A stretch of DNA of 32,740 nucleotides, taken from contig JAHFOV010000020.1 of NCBI GenBank assembly GCA_023261505.1, positions 1 through 32,740 on the forward strand. The letters are read 5' to 3'. Source of the stretch: Planctomycetota bacterium (GTDB lineage Bacteria; Planctomycetota; Brocadiia; Brocadiales; Bathyanammoxibiaceae). The translations under genes and the position numbers were made by a program. Numbering within the stretch: position 1 is the first letter of the stretch; every line of letters begins with the position of its first letter. The notes below the pieces were generated by a model. It did not search any database. It saw nothing but the letters and a program-made list of their open reading frames with translations, and was not told where the DNA came from. Positions 31,397 through 32,740 of this stretch are shown here, piece after piece.

Positions 31397-32371
31397 ATGT
31401 GGCACAATATCTGGATAATAGCTAGTAAACCCGACAACATCCCTATCGTAGGGATGCTCGTTCTTGTACTCTTTTTTGGGTTCCTCTCTTTCTGGTTGGC
31501 CTTTAAGAATGACCGAATAAGAAGGGCTGCCGCCGTAAGGCCAAAACCTGAAAGTGGAAAGGCCAAAAGGGACGCGGTAGATGTAATAGATATTATGTAT
31601 CCAGAATCAGAGCAGGGGCTGCCTAAGAAGGTCAGTTGCTGGCCCCATCTGGTTAAACTGGAGTTTATATGCGCAATAGCAGTAATGGCCTTGCTCATGT
31701 TCTGGTCCATACCCATAGACGCACCGCTGGAAGAACCTTCGGACCCCACACTCACCCCCAATCCCTCTAAAGCGCCGTGGTACTTCCTGGGGTTACAAGA
31801 TATGCTGGTTTACTTTGACCCGTGGATTGCCGGGGTGTTGCTCCCTACCTTTATAATAGTAGGACTAATGGTTATACCTTACATAGATGTTAATCCTAAG
31901 GGTAATGGTTACTACACCTTTGCTGAGAGACCCTTTGCAATACTGACGTACTGGTTTGGCTTCTTTGTGCTTTGGGTATTGGAGATAGTTATTGGTACCT
32001 TCTGCCGTGGGCCAGGGTGGATGTTCTTCTGGCCTGGTCAGGAATGGGACCCACATAGGGTGGTTGCAGAGGTGAACATAAACTGGAATGAGTTCCTTGC
32101 AAACATTACTGGCGTAACCACACTGAAGACTGAGACTGCGGGGCTCCTTCTAGGTATCATTACGATCCTTACATATTTTGGGCTCGGGATGCTAATACCC
32201 TATCTTTGGCTCAAGAAGCGTAGTGCCCCAATAATAGACCAATTAGGGCTCATCCGCTACAGCGTAGTCGGCTTTTTCTTCTGGACGATGATGGCTCTGT
32301 CCATCAAGATTGTCCTTCGTCTTGCGTTTTCTATCAAGTACATCCTGGTTACACCCTGGTTTAATATCTGA
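31397..32371 (+). CDS. Cytochrome b subunit-IV-like protein with N- and C-terminal extensions
   Basis: 324 residues, about twice the size of b6f subunit IV. An N-terminal helix (~15-36) is followed by a charged cytoplasmic loop. The core has the Qo motif P-W-Y-F (127-130, corresponding to PEWY) in K-A-P-W-Y-F-L-G-L-Q-D-M-L, and helices with D-P-W-I-A-G-V-L-L-P and the conserved P-Y-I-D-V-N-P-K-G. The last ~130 residues add further helices (I-T-I-L-T-Y-F-G-L-G-M-L, V-G-F-F-F-W-T-M-M-A-L) not present in standard subunit IV. It completes cytochrome b with the upstream gene. Confidence 0.85.
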   Translation: MWHNIWIIASKPDNIPIVGMLVLVLFFGFLSFWLAFKNDRIRRAAAVRPKPESGKAKRDAVDVIDIMYPESEQGLPKKVSCWPHLVKLEFICAIAVMALLMFWSIPIDAPLEEPSDPTLTPNPSKAPWYFLGLQDMLVYFDPWIAGVLLPTFIIVGLMVIPYIDVNPKGNGYYTFAERPFAILTYWFGFFVLWVLEIVIGTFCRGPGWMFFWPGQEWDPHRVVAEVNINWNEFLANITGVTTLKTETAGLLLGIITILTYFGLGMLIPYLWLKKRSAPIIDQLGLIRYSVVGFFFWTMMALSIKIVLRLAFSIKYILVTPWFNI

Positions 32372-32381
32372 GCAAAGACAA

Positions 32382-32740
32382 ATGCCTGAGAGAAGAGATC
32401 CCATAGAAGAAAAGTCTTATTCGTGGTTGTTTGCCCTGGTAGTTACTTTGCTTGTTATAAGCACCATTTGGGCTGTTTACGACGAGGTGCTAGGGAGAAG
32501 ACCCTGGAAACACTACCAGCGGAAATTTCTGATCCTGGCTGATGCAAAGGCCCAGAAAGATTTGAAGATGGCTTCTGAGGCCCTGGCCACAGAAGAGTAC
32601 AAAGAGCTCAGACAGGAGTACAATAGGACTTCTAAGGCCCTAGAGAACGATCAGGAAAGAAAGAAGAAGATAGCGGAGCTGGAAAAGATAGATAAAGAGC
32701 TAGCCGAGGATATCCACAAATTGCAACTTCACAGGGGTGA
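32382..32740 (+). CDS. Membrane-anchored protein of the bc complex operon, 3' partial
   Basis: It opens 10 bases after the previous stop at an ATG (M-P-E-R-R-D-P-I) and stays open to the window edge (119 codons). A single helix (~15-32) is followed by Y-D-E-V-L-G-R-R-P-W-K-H-Y-Q-R-K-F and then a long charged, coiled-coil-like segment rich in K, E, A and L. This 'D-E-v-...-R-R-P-W-K-x-Y-Q' start is one I associate with large periplasmic multiheme cytochrome c proteins encoded next to Rieske/cytochrome b genes. No CxxCH is yet visible in the part present. Its heme content depends on the missing 3' end. Confidence 0.65.
   Translation, partial: MPERRDPIEEKSYSWLFALVVTLLVISTIWAVYDEVLGRRPWKHYQRKFLILADAKAQKDLKMASEALATEEYKELRQEYNRTSKALENDQERKKKIAELEKIDKELAEDIHKLQLHRG

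Noticed and set aside
1-32740. tRNA, rRNA, CRISPR arrays, complete insertion sequences or phage genes
   Set aside because: I saw no cloverleaf sequences, regularly spaced repeats, transposase or phage structural genes anywhere in the window.

Overview
The window reads as a bacterial chromosome segment of moderate GC content with densely packed genes and frequent GTG/TTG starts. The gene content points to an anaerobic or microaerophilic chemolithotroph with a periplasmic nitrite/nitrate oxidoreductase (NXR-type molybdoenzyme), a split cytochrome b/Rieske complex, a membrane pyrophosphatase and a MetF/MetV methylene-tetrahydrofolate reductase module typical of Wood-Ljungdahl organisms. This combination fits anammox-type Planctomycetota (Brocadiales and relatives) or Nitrospirota-like lineages best. 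I cannot fix the phylum without a search.

Layout. Positions 1-2300 hold the 3' part of an HtpX-like M48 protease carrying an EF-hand loop, a lone AsnC-type ligand-binding domain, a TPR lipoprotein, and two tiny related membrane proteins ending in a YWYRGR motif. A B12-binding radical SAM gene (minus strand) and hppA (plus strand) are divergent around 4000-4200. Positions 6637-14008 are a plus-strand housekeeping run: rsfS (no ordinary start codon), a secreted protein, scpB, cobT, a divergent YchF-like GTPase, cinA, truB and ftcD. Positions 14056-18322 are a minus-strand group: a small two-helix membrane protein, a flavoprotein/ferredoxin/MvhD fusion, metV and metF. A nested inverted repeat ends at the Shine-Dalgarno of the fusion gene.

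Positions 18945-32740 form the respiratory region, all on the plus strand. First comes a RegB-like sensor kinase with a GGxxNPF quinone-site motif, overlapping an NtrC-type sigma-54 activator. Then come a degenerate receiver protein, a diheme cytochrome c fused to an ethylbenzene-dehydrogenase-type heme b domain (gamma subunit), the Tat-exported catalytic subunit NxrA, the Fe-S subunit NxrB, a TorD-type chaperone, a Rieske protein, a b6-type cytochrome b, a subunit-IV-like protein, and the start of a membrane-anchored protein that runs off the window. Gene order suggests that the molybdoenzyme and a quinol:cytochrome c-type complex are made together under quinone-redox control.

A second theme is short palindromic repeats. 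Several are inserted in frame inside cinA, truB, ftcD and the flavoprotein fusion, where they add surface loops or linkers. Others lie between genes. One family (ends GTAGCGTG...CACGCTAC) occurs both inside truB, as exactly 32 codons, and between metV and the flavoprotein gene. A second family (ends GTAGGGG...CCCCTAC) occurs inside truB and inside the fusion gene.
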